Position numbers and translations under genes: made by a program
Shown: positions 1 to 9,119 of the stretch, piece by piece
Layout of the letters: each line of letters starts with the position of its first letter
How positions within the stretch are numbered: the stretch's first letter is position 1
Notes under the pieces: generated by a model
Seen by the model: the letters and a program-made list of their open reading frames with translations, nothing else
The model's database searches: none
What the model was told of the DNA's origin: nothing
Assembly (NCBI GenBank): GCA_016281935.1
Contig: JAEEJN010000089.1
Span: 79,993-143,992 of the forward strand
DNA length: 64,000 nt
Reading direction: 5' to 3'
DNA from: Bacillota bacterium
Lineage (GTDB): Bacteria; Bacillota; Clostridia; Christensenellales; UMGS416

Positions 1-452
1 CTTCGACTCCGGGCAAGACCAGACTCGTGAATTATTTCCGCATCAATGAGTCGTTCTACCTTGTGGATCTTCCGGGTTACGGATATGCAAAGGTGTCCAG
101 AGACGAACAGACTTCCTGGGGGCCTATGATTGAAGAATATTTGACGAATTCCAAGTCCTTGAAAGCTCTGTTCCTGCTGATGGATATCCGTCGTGAGCCC
201 AGTCAGGACGATCTGCAGATGGCCTATTATCTTCAGCATTATGCGATCCCCTGCGTGATCGTGGCCACTAAGGCTGATCAGATCACCAGGTCTCAGCGGA
301 AACTGTCATCTGCCAGACTGTCGGATTCACTCGGCATGACCTTTCGAACACCCACTGTCGTATTCTCGACAAAAGAATCCCGCTGCCGGGACGATCTTCT
401 GGAAGCAGTGAGGAAAACACTTGAGGAAGGCTGGACGGTCGGTGAATCCTGA
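1..452 (+). CDS. engB: Ribosome biogenesis GTPase EngB/YsxC (5' partial)
   Basis: The reading frame is open from the window edge (first full codon at 3) and ends with TGA at 450-452, so the N-terminus is missing. Visible GTPase motifs: the end of the P-loop (STPGKT, 3-20), G3 as DLPGYGYA and G4 as TKAD. The PGYGYA form of G3 is typical of EngB/YihA/YsxC, which acts in assembly of the large ribosomal subunit. The C-terminal part has normal length for the family. The apparent GTG start at 27 is inside the conserved P-loop region and is not the true start. A terminator follows at about 527. Confidence 0.93.
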   Translation, partial: STPGKTRLVNYFRINESFYLVDLPGYGYAKVSRDEQTSWGPMIEEYLTNSKSLKALFLLMDIRREPSQDDLQMAYYLQHYAIPCVIVATKADQITRSQRKLSSARLSDSLGMTFRTPTVVFSTKESRCRDDLLEAVRKTLEEGWTVGES

Positions 453-526
453 CCTTCAGGCGCGACAGCAAATGTGAATATGAAACTGTCCGCGATTAAC
501 AACTGTATATCAACGGAGGTATCAGA

Positions 527-552
527 AAAGGGGACCCGATCGGGTCCCCTTT
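527..552. terminator. Bidirectional terminator between engB and lipoprotein gene
   Basis: A perfect inverted repeat (AAAGGGGACCCGA and its complement) gives a long GC-rich stem with A and T tracts on both sides. It lies between convergent genes and could end transcription from either side. Confidence 0.8.
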
Positions 553-573
553 GGGATTATCCTGTTTCAGTCT

Positions 574-1431
574 TTATTTATCCCAGTTGGGATCATAGGG
601 AGTCTGCTGCAGGAGCATGCGCTCGATCACGCCGTCAGCATTGAAGACGAAGTACACGGAACGATAGGCTTCCTTGTCGGTGCCAATCAGATCGTCCTTC
701 TGGTTATCCACGGGATACACATACAGATAAGCTTCTTTGCCGTCAAGAGTGGTCTTCTTGCCGAACGCATCATGCGTATAGGTCTTTTCAGCGAACTGGC
801 CTTTGTAGAAGTAGTCGCCGGAAGCACCGGTCGTCTCGCAGAAGTTGGCTTCTACGTCGGCTTTGGTGGACTTGCCAATGATCATGCCGCGAGGCAGGAC
901 GAAACGATCGTTGTTGTTTTCGCCGAGAGCGGAAGAGTCATACACATCGATGGATACGCACTTGCCGTCGCCAGCATAGGAAGCATACAGGATATCGGTC
1001 AGATCCTTGGTGAAGGAACCGAGGGTGACACCGGCTTCAACTTCCTTTTCGCTGTATTCGAACTTCATGGTCAGTCCGGCAAGACTCCAGATGCAGATCG
1101 TGCGGCCGTATTCGTCAATAGCATTCTCCAGATCAGCGATCCAAGCCACGGGCTTCTGCTTCAGCTGAGCGTCAGCCTTAGCGGCTTTCAGGCCGATTTT
1201 GAAACCGAGGCCGATGGAATCATCGTTCTTGCGGTCAAAATAATCGGGATAATTGGTCGGGATCTTGGTGGCGACAGCCAGAGACTGACCGCCCTGCTGG
1301 GCAGGAGCCTGCGTGGCAGCGGCAGCGCCGGGATCGTCGGTGACGGGAGTACCGGAACCGCTGGAGCAAGCCGTGAACAGGCAAGACGCGGCAAGCAGCA
1401 AGCACAGTACTACGATGAGCTTCTTTTTCAT
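574..1431 (-). CDS. Lipoprotein of unknown function
   Basis: A 285-residue protein with a classic lipoprotein signal: KKK, a hydrophobic stretch and the lipobox LFTAC, so the mature N-terminal Cys is at about residue 21. A short Ala/Gln/Pro-rich linker (about 30-50) leads to a soluble domain of about 230 residues that I do not recognise. ATG at 1431 is preceded by AGGAGG. It lies 48 bp downstream of recF on the same strand and is probably co-transcribed with it. An envelope role outside the membrane is inferred; no enzymatic motif is visible. Confidence 0.8.
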   Translation of the reverse strand: MKKKLIVVLCLLLAASCLFTACSSGSGTPVTDDPGAAAATQAPAQQGGQSLAVATKIPTNYPDYFDRKNDDSIGLGFKIGLKAAKADAQLKQKPVAWIADLENAIDEYGRTICIWSLAGLTMKFEYSEKEVEAGVTLGSFTKDLTDILYASYAGDGKCVSIDVYDSSALGENNNDRFVLPRGMIIGKSTKADVEANFCETTGASGDYFYKGQFAEKTYTHDAFGKKTTLDGKEAYLYVYPVDNQKDDLIGTDKEAYRSVYFVFNADGVIERMLLQQTPYDPNWDK

Positions 1432-1479
1432 TTTCTTACCTCCTGTAAAATCTTACGGCATAGCCGTATGTAGGTCGGT

Positions 1480-2583
1480 TCAGTTGGTGATCTGTCCGTT
1501 GTGGATATGAAGGATCTGGCTGGAGATCCCATCCGGCAGGACAGCAGTATCGATATCGGTGCAGGTCAGTATGGTCTGAGCACCTTCTATTGCTGACTGG
1601 AGCAGTTTTCGTCTGCCCAGATCGAGTTCGGAGTAAACATCGTCGAGAAGCAGTATCGGCATTTCACCGGTCTGATCCTTCATCCAGTGAAGCTGTGCGA
1701 GCTTCATGGCGATGGCGCAGGTTCTGACCTGGCCCTGAGATGCCTGTTCTCTTGCCGGCTTCCCGTTCAGCATCACGGAAAGGTCATCTCTGTGAGGACC
1801 GGTTTGCGTAGACTGCAGCCTAAGATCTCTTTCATGTCCCTGTTCCAGATGTTCCAGAAGTTCTGTATGGATCTCTTCTTCGCCGGAACCCGGAACGGAG
1901 GGACAGTATCTCAGGAGAAACTCTTCCCGGCCGCCTGTCAGGCTCTCATGGATTGCGATGATGATCGGAGACAGCTGGTCAAGGAATTTCTGCCTTGCGA
2001 TAATAAGACGAGTCCCAAGGCTTGCAAGTTCCTCGTCCCAAACAAAGAGTGTATCCGGCTTTGCGATCCCTCTGGCTATTCCGCGAAGAAGGTCGTTACG
2101 CTGGGCGAGAGCTCTTTGATACTGCTGGAGGCTTTGACAGTAGGAAGGATAGATCTGGGAAAGCGTACTGTCGATGAATCTGCGTCTGGCTGAAGGTCCT
2201 TCCCGGATCAACTGAAGGTCTTCCGGTGAGAAGATCACAGCCGTAGCATGTCCCATCAATTCGCTCATGCGCCTGATCGGGGATCCATTCACACGGATGG
2301 CTTTCTTGCCCGATTGGCTGAGTGCGATTTCAACAGTATGGATCCCATCCTTCTGCAGGACTCTGGCGGATACGTGAGCAGCATCCTGACCGGAAGCGAT
2401 CAGGTTCTGCTGTTCCCGGGCGGAACGATGGCTCCTGCCCAGACAACAAAGGTAAACCGATTCCAGGAGATTCGTCTTTCCCTGAGCGTTTTCACCCCAG
2501 AGAACCGTGATGCCCGGCGGGAAGTCCAATTCCAGAGCTGATAGGTTCCTGTACCCGCTGAGGGCCAGATGCGTCAGCTCCAT
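1480..2583 (-). CDS. recF: DNA replication and repair protein RecF
   Basis: A 367-residue SMC-like ATPase that loads recombination proteins at gapped DNA. Walker A is GENAQGKTN at residues 30-38, the ABC-like signature region contains TGPHRDD, and Walker B is ILLLDDVYSELD. I chose ATG at 2583 because AGGAGGGAG lies just upstream and the protein then starts MELTHLALSGYRN as in the family; the open frame runs on to 2691 without a good start. It is not next to dnaA or dnaN here, unlike the usual arrangement; the neighbours are a lipoprotein gene and divergent ppk. Confidence 0.95.
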   Translation of the reverse strand: MELTHLALSGYRNLSALELDFPPGITVLWGENAQGKTNLLESVYLCCLGRSHRSAREQQNLIASGQDAAHVSARVLQKDGIHTVEIALSQSGKKAIRVNGSPIRRMSELMGHATAVIFSPEDLQLIREGPSARRRFIDSTLSQIYPSYCQSLQQYQRALAQRNDLLRGIARGIAKPDTLFVWDEELASLGTRLIIARQKFLDQLSPIIIAIHESLTGGREEFLLRYCPSVPGSGEEEIHTELLEHLEQGHERDLRLQSTQTGPHRDDLSVMLNGKPAREQASQGQVRTCAIAMKLAQLHWMKDQTGEMPILLLDDVYSELDLGRRKLLQSAIEGAQTILTCTDIDTAVLPDGISSQILHIHNGQITN

Positions 2584-2631
2584 TCTCCCTCCTGTAAGGA
2601 CTGTTGCGATACCTCTGCAGTCTTTGTGGGT

Positions 2632-2640
2632 ATTATACCA
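2632..2640 (-). promoter_or_regulatory. Extended -10 promoter for recF
   Basis: On the minus strand the sequence reads TGGTATAAT, a TGn extended -10 followed by a perfect TATAAT, about 45 bp upstream of the recF ATG. No good -35 is visible at 17 bp, which fits an extended -10 promoter. Confidence 0.5.
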
Positions 2641-2757
2641 TAAAATGCACAGAATGGAATAGGTATTTTTAAGGTTCTTTGAGCTTAGCATCCATAGAGA
2701 AAGCGTGTTTCTGCAGCGGTATCCGGAGAAGCAGATCTCCTGTTCCGGCGGCTTTCC

Positions 2758-2786
2758 TTGGCAGAACAGGCGGAATCGGTTATAAT
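2758..2786 (+). promoter_or_regulatory. Sigma-A type promoter of ppk
   Basis: TTGGCA at 2758-2763, a 17-bp spacer and TATAAT at 2781-2786. The predicted start near 2793 gives a leader of about 23 nt that contains the ppk ribosome binding site. Confidence 0.75.
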
Positions 2787-2815
2787 AATTGAAAACACAG
2801 AAACAGGGAGGCCTT

Positions 2816-4825
2816 ATGGACCGTTATCTCCATCGAGAGCTGTCATGGCTGGATTTCAACGCAAGGGTTCTGGCACAGGCAAAGACGGAAGATGTTCCCA
2901 TAGGGGAGCGCTGCCGTTTTCTTTCCATTACCCAGTCGAACGCCGACGAATTCCAGATGGTGCGTGTAGCGTCTCTTGCCCGTGATATCAGAAGACACAA
3001 AACAGGGAGTGTGTTAGGACGCTCCCCCAGGTTGCAGATGAAGGATGTCCGCGCCAAACTTCGTGCGCTCATGCGGGATCAGCAGATGACTGCAGCCCAG
3101 CTGCTTGCTGAGCTTTCTGAGCTGGGAGTTCGTTTACTGCATTTTCATGAACTGTCTTCCGATCAGCAGCAGGAGCTTAGGGGGCAGGTGCAGGAAGAAT
3201 ATCTGCCGCATCTTATGCCCATACTGATCCAGAAAGGCCGCAGACTGCCGCATATGAGCAGTAAACGTCTGCATCTGGCTATGCGGACAGGTGAAAAGGC
3301 ATGGACCTATTCCATCCCTCTGGAATGGCCTCGTTTTCTGTCTGTTCCCGGAACTGAAACTGAATGGGTTCCGATGGAAGAAGTGATACTCACGTGTCTT
3401 CTGCCGGATGAAGGCGCTCAGGGCGTCCTTCTGTTCCGAATCCTGCGGGACGAGGATCTTGATTTCGACGATCAGGCTCCCGATTTCCTTAGCGAGATGG
3501 AAAGAAGCGTCCGCCGCCGTGGATGGGGCGTACCCGTTGCCATGGAATACGCGCGGGAATTTCCCCGGGAAGGCTATGACCCTGTGCTGGAGGAAGCTCT
3601 TCGTATCGCTTTGTCTCTTGAAAGAAACGCTGTGACCGGGCTTCCCGTCATGTTGAATCCAAAACCGTTCACGGAACTGACGAAAGGGCTCGGAAAAGAT
3701 GCATTCTTTCCGAAAGCAGCACCCGTAATTCACGAGAATCTCCGGCGCGGCGTCAGCATGTTCGAAGCGATGCGCAAAGGCGATTTCATGGTCCATGTTC
3801 CTTACGAAGCCTATGATCCCGTGTTGCGGCTTCTTCAGGAGGCGGCGGAAGATCCAAACGTCATGTCCATCCGTCAGACGCTGTACCGCGTTTCTTCCCA
3901 TTCCCCTGTGGTGGAGGCTCTTGGCCGCGCTGCACGAGCCGGAAAAACGGTCACAGTCATGGTGGAACTGAAAGCCAGGTTCGATGAGGAGCACAATATC
4001 CACTGGGCTCACGTCCTGGAGCATATGGGATGCCAGGTGATCTATGGGCTTGCGGGACTGAAAGTGCATGGAAAAGCACTGCTCATCACGCGAAGAGGGG
4101 AAAAAGGAGTTGAAAGATATCTCCACCTGGGGACAGGGAATTACAACGAGGATACGGCCCGGGCGTACAGCGACATGCATCTGTTCACATGCCGTGAAGA
4201 CCTGTGCAAGGATGCGGAAGAGCTTTTTAAGGCGCTTTCTGCTCAGGAGGAAATGCCTGTACTGAGAAAACTGAAACTGTCCCCCAACGGTATGAGGCCT
4301 TTCCTTTATGAGAAGATAGACAGAGAGATCGAGAACGCAAAAGCCGGACGTCCTTCGGGAATCCGGGCTAAAGTCAATTCTCTTTCCGATATCGGCATCA
4401 TCGACAGGCTGTATGAAGCATCGCGTGCAGGCGTGCCCGTGGAACTGGTGACACGCGGTATCTGCTGTCTGCTTCCGGGGGTCGAGGGAATGAGCGAGAA
4501 TATCCGGGTGGTATCCATCGTCGGACGTTATCTGGAGCATCATCGGATCTTTGCGTTCGAAGCTGACGGAGCCAAAGAGATCTATCTTTCTTCCGCGGAC
4601 TGGATGCCCCGAAACCTTGACCGAAGGGTCGAGATCGCGTTCCCCGTTGAAGATCCGGTGTGTGCGGAGCGCCTGCACCGTCTCCTGTCCATTGCACTGG
4701 CCGACAACGTGCAGGGGTGGGAACTCCACTCCGACGGGACTTGGTCCCGTGTGAAACAGGGAGACAGCCCGCGAGTGGATTTTCAGAGTTACTGTGCGGA
4801 AGAGATGAATCTGTTCCAGTCGTGA
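2816..4825 (+). CDS. ppk1: Polyphosphate kinase 1
   Basis: A 669-residue protein that makes polyphosphate from ATP. It shows the family N-terminus (HRELSWLDFN, then RCRFLSIT..NADEFQMVRV) and the catalytic phospholipase-D-like half. The phosphorylated His is expected in GLKVHGK (about residue 418) and the second active-site His in YLEHHRIF; HLGTGNYNEDTA is also typical. I chose ATG at 2816, preceded by GGGAGG, rather than an upstream TTG. It is a single-gene unit with its own promoter and terminator. No exopolyphosphatase or phosphate transporter gene lies next to it. Confidence 0.95.
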   Translation: MDRYLHRELSWLDFNARVLAQAKTEDVPIGERCRFLSITQSNADEFQMVRVASLARDIRRHKTGSVLGRSPRLQMKDVRAKLRALMRDQQMTAAQLLAELSELGVRLLHFHELSSDQQQELRGQVQEEYLPHLMPILIQKGRRLPHMSSKRLHLAMRTGEKAWTYSIPLEWPRFLSVPGTETEWVPMEEVILTCLLPDEGAQGVLLFRILRDEDLDFDDQAPDFLSEMERSVRRRGWGVPVAMEYAREFPREGYDPVLEEALRIALSLERNAVTGLPVMLNPKPFTELTKGLGKDAFFPKAAPVIHENLRRGVSMFEAMRKGDFMVHVPYEAYDPVLRLLQEAAEDPNVMSIRQTLYRVSSHSPVVEALGRAARAGKTVTVMVELKARFDEEHNIHWAHVLEHMGCQVIYGLAGLKVHGKALLITRRGEKGVERYLHLGTGNYNEDTARAYSDMHLFTCREDLCKDAEELFKALSAQEEMPVLRKLKLSPNGMRPFLYEKIDREIENAKAGRPSGIRAKVNSLSDIGIIDRLYEASRAGVPVELVTRGICCLLPGVEGMSENIRVVSIVGRYLEHHRIFAFEADGAKEIYLSSADWMPRNLDRRVEIAFPVEDPVCAERLHRLLSIALADNVQGWELHSDGTWSRVKQGDSPRVDFQSYCAEEMNLFQS

Positions 4826-4837
4826 AACCGGGGGAAT

Positions 4838-4860
4838 AAAGCCGCGAAACGGCTTTTTTC
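4838..4860 (+). terminator. Terminator after ppk
   Basis: AAGCCG (4839-4844), loop cgaaa, CGGCTT (4850-4855), then a T run. It ends the ppk transcript just before the ileS promoter. Confidence 0.8.
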
Positions 4861-4873
4861 CATTGGTTCAGCC

Positions 4874-4902
4874 TTTACAATCCACTGTTTTTCGGGTATA
4901 AT
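4874..4902 (+). promoter_or_regulatory. Promoter of the ileS T-box leader
   Basis: TTTACA at 4874-4879, a 17-bp spacer and TATAAT at 4897-4902. The predicted transcript start near 4909 gives a leader of about 245 nt before ileS. Confidence 0.75.
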
Positions 4903-4908
4903 ACCGTT

Positions 4909-5138
4909 TACAACCGAGCGATGGGGACAAGCATCACGCCAGAACGCAAGAAGAGAGCCGGGGACAGGTGAAAGCCCGGTGCGGGAAGGCAGGAAAGCAT
5001 CACCCCGGACGGGCCGGACTGAATCAAGTAAGACCGGACGGCAGCCCACCGTGAGCGGGTATTTGAGAGCGCCTTTCAGGCGAATTCAGGTGGTAACGCG
5101 GATCCCCCTCCGTCCTGTGCGGACGGGGGGATTTTTGA
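4909..5138 (+). promoter_or_regulatory. T-box riboswitch (tRNA-Ile sensing) with terminator
   Basis: The hallmark T-box sequence TTCAGGTGGTAACGCGG lies at about 5086-5102. It is followed by an intrinsic terminator (stem ATCCCCC..CCGTCC / GGACGG..GGGAT, about 5102-5132, then a T run). The upstream stem I region is long and purine-rich. An ATC triplet in GCATCAC at 4999-5001 is a candidate isoleucine specifier, but I could not fold the stem to prove it. Known mechanism: uncharged tRNA stabilises the antiterminator, so ileS is expressed when Ile-tRNA is low. Confidence 0.92.
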
Positions 5139-5154
5139 TTTTGGAGGTATTTCC

Positions 5155-8100
5155 ATGCTGTATGAACCCGTATCCTCCTCTCTGGATTTTGCTGCCAGAG
5201 AGAAAGAGATGCTCCAATTCTGGAAAGATCATTCGATCTTTGAAAAAAGCGTGTCGCTGCGTGAAGGTTCTCCTTCCTTCACGTTCTATGACGGTCCGCC
5301 TACTTCCAATGGCCGTCCGCATATCGGACATGTACTGACCCGTTCCATCAAGGACCTGATCCCCCGTTACCGCACGATGAAGGGATATCAGGTGCTCCGC
5401 AAAGCCGGATGGGACACCCATGGCCTGCCTGTGGAACTGGAAGTCGAGAAAAAGCTGGGATTCAACGGCAAGGAACAGATTGAAGCGTTCGGGATCGCGA
5501 ACTTCAATGAAGAATGCAGGACTTCTGTCTGGACTTATCTGGACGAGTGGCAGAAAATGAGTGACCGTGTCGGCTTCTGGGCCGATATGGACAATCCCTA
5601 TGTGACCTATCACAACGATTATATCGAATCGGAATGGTGGGCTTTCAAGAAGATCCATGAAAAAGGTCTTCTTTACAAAGGATATAAAGTCGTGCCTTAC
5701 TGCCCCCGCTGCGGGACCGCTCTTGCTTCCCACGAGGTAGCTCAGGGTTATAAGGACGTCAAGGAGACCTCTGCAATCGCCAGATTCCGTGTCAAGGGCA
5801 GCGACGCTTCCATCCTTGCATGGACGACGACTCCCTGGACCCTTCCGTCGAACGTTGCTCTGTGCGTGAATGCGCATGAGGATTACGTAAAAGCAGAAAG
5901 CAGGGGAGAGATCTTCATTCTGGCCGCGGCACTTGTGGAAAGCATCCTCGGAGAAGACGCCAAGGTGCTTGAGACCATGAAAGGTGCCGATCTCGAAGGC
6001 ATGGAATATGAACAGCTCATGCCTTTCGGCTCCGTAAAGGGGAAAGCGTTCTATGTCGTCTGCGATGACTATGTCACGTTGACCGATGGTACCGGTGTCG
6101 TGCATATCGCGCCGGCCTTCGGTGAAGATGACGCCCGTATCGGACGGAATTACAATCTTCCTCTTCTTCAGATGGTGGATGAACACGGCGAGTTCACAGG
6201 AGGGACCCCGTGGGATGGGATGTTCTGCAAGGACGGAGACTCTAAAGTCCTGGAATATCTCAAAGAGCGCGGCCTGCTGTTTGCAGCCCTTCCCTATGAG
6301 CACAGCTATCCCTTCTGCTGGCGCTGCAACACTCCTCTGCTTTACTATGCCCGCTCTTCCTGGTTCGTGAAGACGACGGCTATCAAGGATGAACTGATTG
6401 CCAACAACCGAACGGTCAACTGGATCCCTGAGACGATCAAGGAAGGCCGTATGGGCAACTGGCTGGAAAATGTCATTGACTGGGCGGTATCCCGTCAGCG
6501 CTACTGGGGAACGCCTCTGCCCGTATGGGAATGTGAATGCGGTCATATTGAAGTCATCGGTTCCAGGGCGGAGCTGGAGGAAAAGTGCGGGAACGTTCCG
6601 CATGATCTGGATCTTCATCGCCCCTATATCGATGAATATACGATGAAATGCCCCTGCTGCGGCAAAGAAATGCACAGGGTACCGGATGTCGCAGACTGCT
6701 GGTTCGATTCCGGATCCATGCCTTTTGCTCAGTGGCACTATCCTTTTGAGAACAAAGAGACTTTCGAAGAGCATTTCCCGGCGGATTTCATCTCCGAAGC
6801 ACAGGATCAGACACGCGGATGGTTCTATACCCTCCTGACGCTCTCCACACTCCTGTTCGATCAGGCGCCTTTTAAAAACTGCATCGTTCTGGGCCTTGTA
6901 AACGACAAGAACGGCATCAAGATGAGTAAGCATCTGGGCAACGTTGTCGATCCCTGGAGCGTACTGGATGCGCAGGGAGCCGATGCTGTCCGCTGGTATT
7001 TCTATACCGGATCTGCGCTTTGGCTGCCCAGCAGATTCTCCGGAGAAGCCGTGAGTGAGGCTCAGCGTAAGTTCATGGGCACTCTCTGGAATACGTATGC
7101 GTTCTACATCCTCTATGCCAATATCGATGGATTCAATCCCAACGATTATGAGTTTAAGCCTGAAACTCTGGGAGTCATGGACCGCTGGCTGCTTTCCCGT
7201 CTGAACACGCTGGTTCGGACAATGGATGAGCATCTGGAGAACTACCGCATCACGGAAGGCGGACGTGCACTGTCTGCCTTCGTTGATGAGCTTTCCAACT
7301 GGTATGTGCGCCGCGGGCGTGAACGCTACTGGGCCTCCGGCATGGAGCAGGATAAGATCAATGCTTATCTTACACTTTATACCGCTTTGGAAACCCTCAG
7401 CCGTCTCTGTGCGCCTTATATCCCCTTCATGGCGGATGAGATCTATCAGAATATCGTGCGCCGTGTAGATCCTGAAGCGCCTGAATCCGTTCATCTTTGT
7501 GACTGGCCGGAATACAGTGCCGAGATGGTTGATCCCGGGCTGGAAGCTTCCATGTCCAAAGTCCTCACCTATGTGACTCTTGGACGTGCTGCTCGGAACG
7601 TGGCTTCACTGAAAGTCCGTCAACCCCTTTCTACCCTCTATGTGCTGGGAGAGGAACTGACTCCGGAATTCAATGTGCTCGTCGCGGATGAACTGAACGT
7701 CAAAACTGTGGTATATGCCAATGACGAAGCCAGCCTTGTGGATTATGAGATTAAACCGCAGATGCGAACGCTCGGGCCGAGGCTCGGGAAACTCCTTCCC
7801 GCCGTGCGGACGGCTCTGGCCGCATGTGACGGCGTAGACTGCGTCAGACAGCTGAAAGAGAACGGCGTCTATAAACTCGAACTGGCCGACCAGACAATCG
7901 AACTGGCCGAGTCTGACCTGTTGATCTCTCCCCGTCAGAAGAGCGGTCTGGTCAGTCAGAGCGATCAGGGAGTGACGGTAGCCCTTGATACCGCACTGAC
8001 TCCGGAACTTGTGCTCGAAGGACAGATCCGTGAGATCGTATCCAAAGTCCAGAACCTGCGCAAGGAAGCTGATTTTGTTGTAACGGATCATATCCGGCTC

Positions 8101-8262
8101 GGCTATGCGGGCGATGAAAAGTTCTGCAGCCTTATGGCATCGAACGCTTCCGCAATCGGAGAGGATGTACTGGCGGATCGTATCGAAGAAGGGCTTTCCG
8201 GCTACGAAGGCGAAGTGAATCTCGATGCCTTTGCCGGCCGGCTCTCCGTGGAGAAACTCTGA
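5155..8262 (+). CDS. ileS: Isoleucyl-tRNA synthetase (type 2, eukaryote-like)
   Basis: A 1035-residue class I synthetase charging tRNA-Ile. The HIGH motif is PHIGH at residues 55-59 and the KMSKS motif is KMSKH at 589-593. The CP1 editing insertion and a long C-terminal anticodon-binding region fill the rest. The length, the KMSKHLGN form and the GWDTHGLPVE and PYCPRCGT segments fit the type 2 (eukaryote-like) IleRS rather than the shorter bacterial type 1; type 2 enzymes are known to tolerate mupirocin. ATG at 5155 follows GGAGG at 5143. Controlled by the T-box in front. Its TGA overlaps the next ATG (TGATG). Confidence 0.95.
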   Translation: MLYEPVSSSLDFAAREKEMLQFWKDHSIFEKSVSLREGSPSFTFYDGPPTSNGRPHIGHVLTRSIKDLIPRYRTMKGYQVLRKAGWDTHGLPVELEVEKKLGFNGKEQIEAFGIANFNEECRTSVWTYLDEWQKMSDRVGFWADMDNPYVTYHNDYIESEWWAFKKIHEKGLLYKGYKVVPYCPRCGTALASHEVAQGYKDVKETSAIARFRVKGSDASILAWTTTPWTLPSNVALCVNAHEDYVKAESRGEIFILAAALVESILGEDAKVLETMKGADLEGMEYEQLMPFGSVKGKAFYVVCDDYVTLTDGTGVVHIAPAFGEDDARIGRNYNLPLLQMVDEHGEFTGGTPWDGMFCKDGDSKVLEYLKERGLLFAALPYEHSYPFCWRCNTPLLYYARSSWFVKTTAIKDELIANNRTVNWIPETIKEGRMGNWLENVIDWAVSRQRYWGTPLPVWECECGHIEVIGSRAELEEKCGNVPHDLDLHRPYIDEYTMKCPCCGKEMHRVPDVADCWFDSGSMPFAQWHYPFENKETFEEHFPADFISEAQDQTRGWFYTLLTLSTLLFDQAPFKNCIVLGLVNDKNGIKMSKHLGNVVDPWSVLDAQGADAVRWYFYTGSALWLPSRFSGEAVSEAQRKFMGTLWNTYAFYILYANIDGFNPNDYEFKPETLGVMDRWLLSRLNTLVRTMDEHLENYRITEGGRALSAFVDELSNWYVRRGRERYWASGMEQDKINAYLTLYTALETLSRLCAPYIPFMADEIYQNIVRRVDPEAPESVHLCDWPEYSAEMVDPGLEASMSKVLTYVTLGRAARNVASLKVRQPLSTLYVLGEELTPEFNVLVADELNVKTVVYANDEASLVDYEIKPQMRTLGPRLGKLLPAVRTALAACDGVDCVRQLKENGVYKLELADQTIELAESDLLISPRQKSGLVSQSDQGVTVALDTALTPELVLEGQIREIVSKVQNLRKEADFVVTDHIRLGYAGDEKFCSLMASNASAIGEDVLADRIEEGLSGYEGEVNLDAFAGRLSVEKL

Positions 8263-9119
8263 TGTGGCTTGCTGACACCTGGAGGGACTATGAAGTCCTG
8301 GACTGCGGAGACGGCGAAAAGTTGGAGAGATGGGGCGAAACGATACTTCTTCGCCCCGATCCCCAGGCAATATGGCCTGCAGGATCTAGACTCGAAGCAA
8401 CAACCGGCTTGAATGCGCATTATCACCGCTCTGCTTCCGGAGGCGGTGAATGGGAAGTGCTCACCAGACTTCAGGATCCCTGGCAGATCTCATATAGGAA
8501 GCTGACCTTTGAAGTCGGACTCATGGGCTTCAAACATACAGGACTGTTTCCTGAACAGGCTGTCAACTGGGACTGGATGGGAAACCAGCTTCAGGGAAAG
8601 GAAAACGCTGAAGTCCTGAATCTCTTCGGGTATACCGGCGCTGCGACAGTAGCCTGTGCCGCAGCCGGAGCCAAGGTCGTGCATGTGGATGCGTCCAAAG
8701 GCATGACCCAATGGGCAAAACGCAATCTTTCCCTGAACCTCCCGGAAAACCGTTCCGTGCGCTGGATCGTGGAAGACTGTCTCGCTTTTGTGAAGCGTGA
8801 ACTGCGCAGAGGGAGAAAGTATCAGGGCATCCTGATGGATCCGCCCAGTTACGGACGGGGCCCGAACGGACAGACATGGAAGCTGGAAGACTCGATCTAC
8901 GAACTGCTTCAGCTGACATCCCAGCTTCTGGCGGAGGATGCCTGCTTCTTTCTTCTGAACAGTTATACAACAGGACTGCAGTCTTCGGTGCTTTCAGATC
9001 TTCTTAAGCTTACTGTCGGACAGCATGGAGGCAAGGTGACGGCAGATGAACTCGGGCTTCCCGTATCCAGGAGGCCGATTGTGCTGCCCTGCGGTGCGAG
9101 CGGAAGGTGGGTCCCGTGA
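8262..9119 (+). CDS. Class I SAM-dependent rRNA-type methyltransferase
   Basis: A 285-residue protein of the COG1092-like RNA cytosine/guanine methyltransferase group. Motif I region NLFGYTGAATVACAAAGAKV binds SAM, HVDAS follows as the acidic loop, and DPPSYG at residues 193-198 is the catalytic motif IV seen in RNA methylases. There is no obvious N-terminal PUA domain, so the exact rRNA target cannot be named. The start codon overlaps the ileS stop by one base (TGATG), implying translational coupling, and the next gene is another RNA-modifying enzyme. Confidence 0.85.
   Translation: MWLADTWRDYEVLDCGDGEKLERWGETILLRPDPQAIWPAGSRLEATTGLNAHYHRSASGGGEWEVLTRLQDPWQISYRKLTFEVGLMGFKHTGLFPEQAVNWDWMGNQLQGKENAEVLNLFGYTGAATVACAAAGAKVVHVDASKGMTQWAKRNLSLNLPENRSVRWIVEDCLAFVKRELRRGRKYQGILMDPPSYGRGPNGQTWKLEDSIYELLQLTSQLLAEDACFFLLNSYTTGLQSSVLSDLLKLTVGQHGGKVTADELGLPVSRRPIVLPCGASGRWVP

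Noticed and set aside
3134..4729. 531-codon open frame opposite ppk
   Set aside because: Antisense shadow of ppk; the composition is His/Arg/Ser-rich without family motifs.
5086..7494. 802-codon open frame on the minus strand opposite ileS
   Set aside because: It lies wholly antisense to a well-supported ileS, has no recognisable domain and no ribosome binding site at a suitable start. Long antisense frames follow from codon bias.
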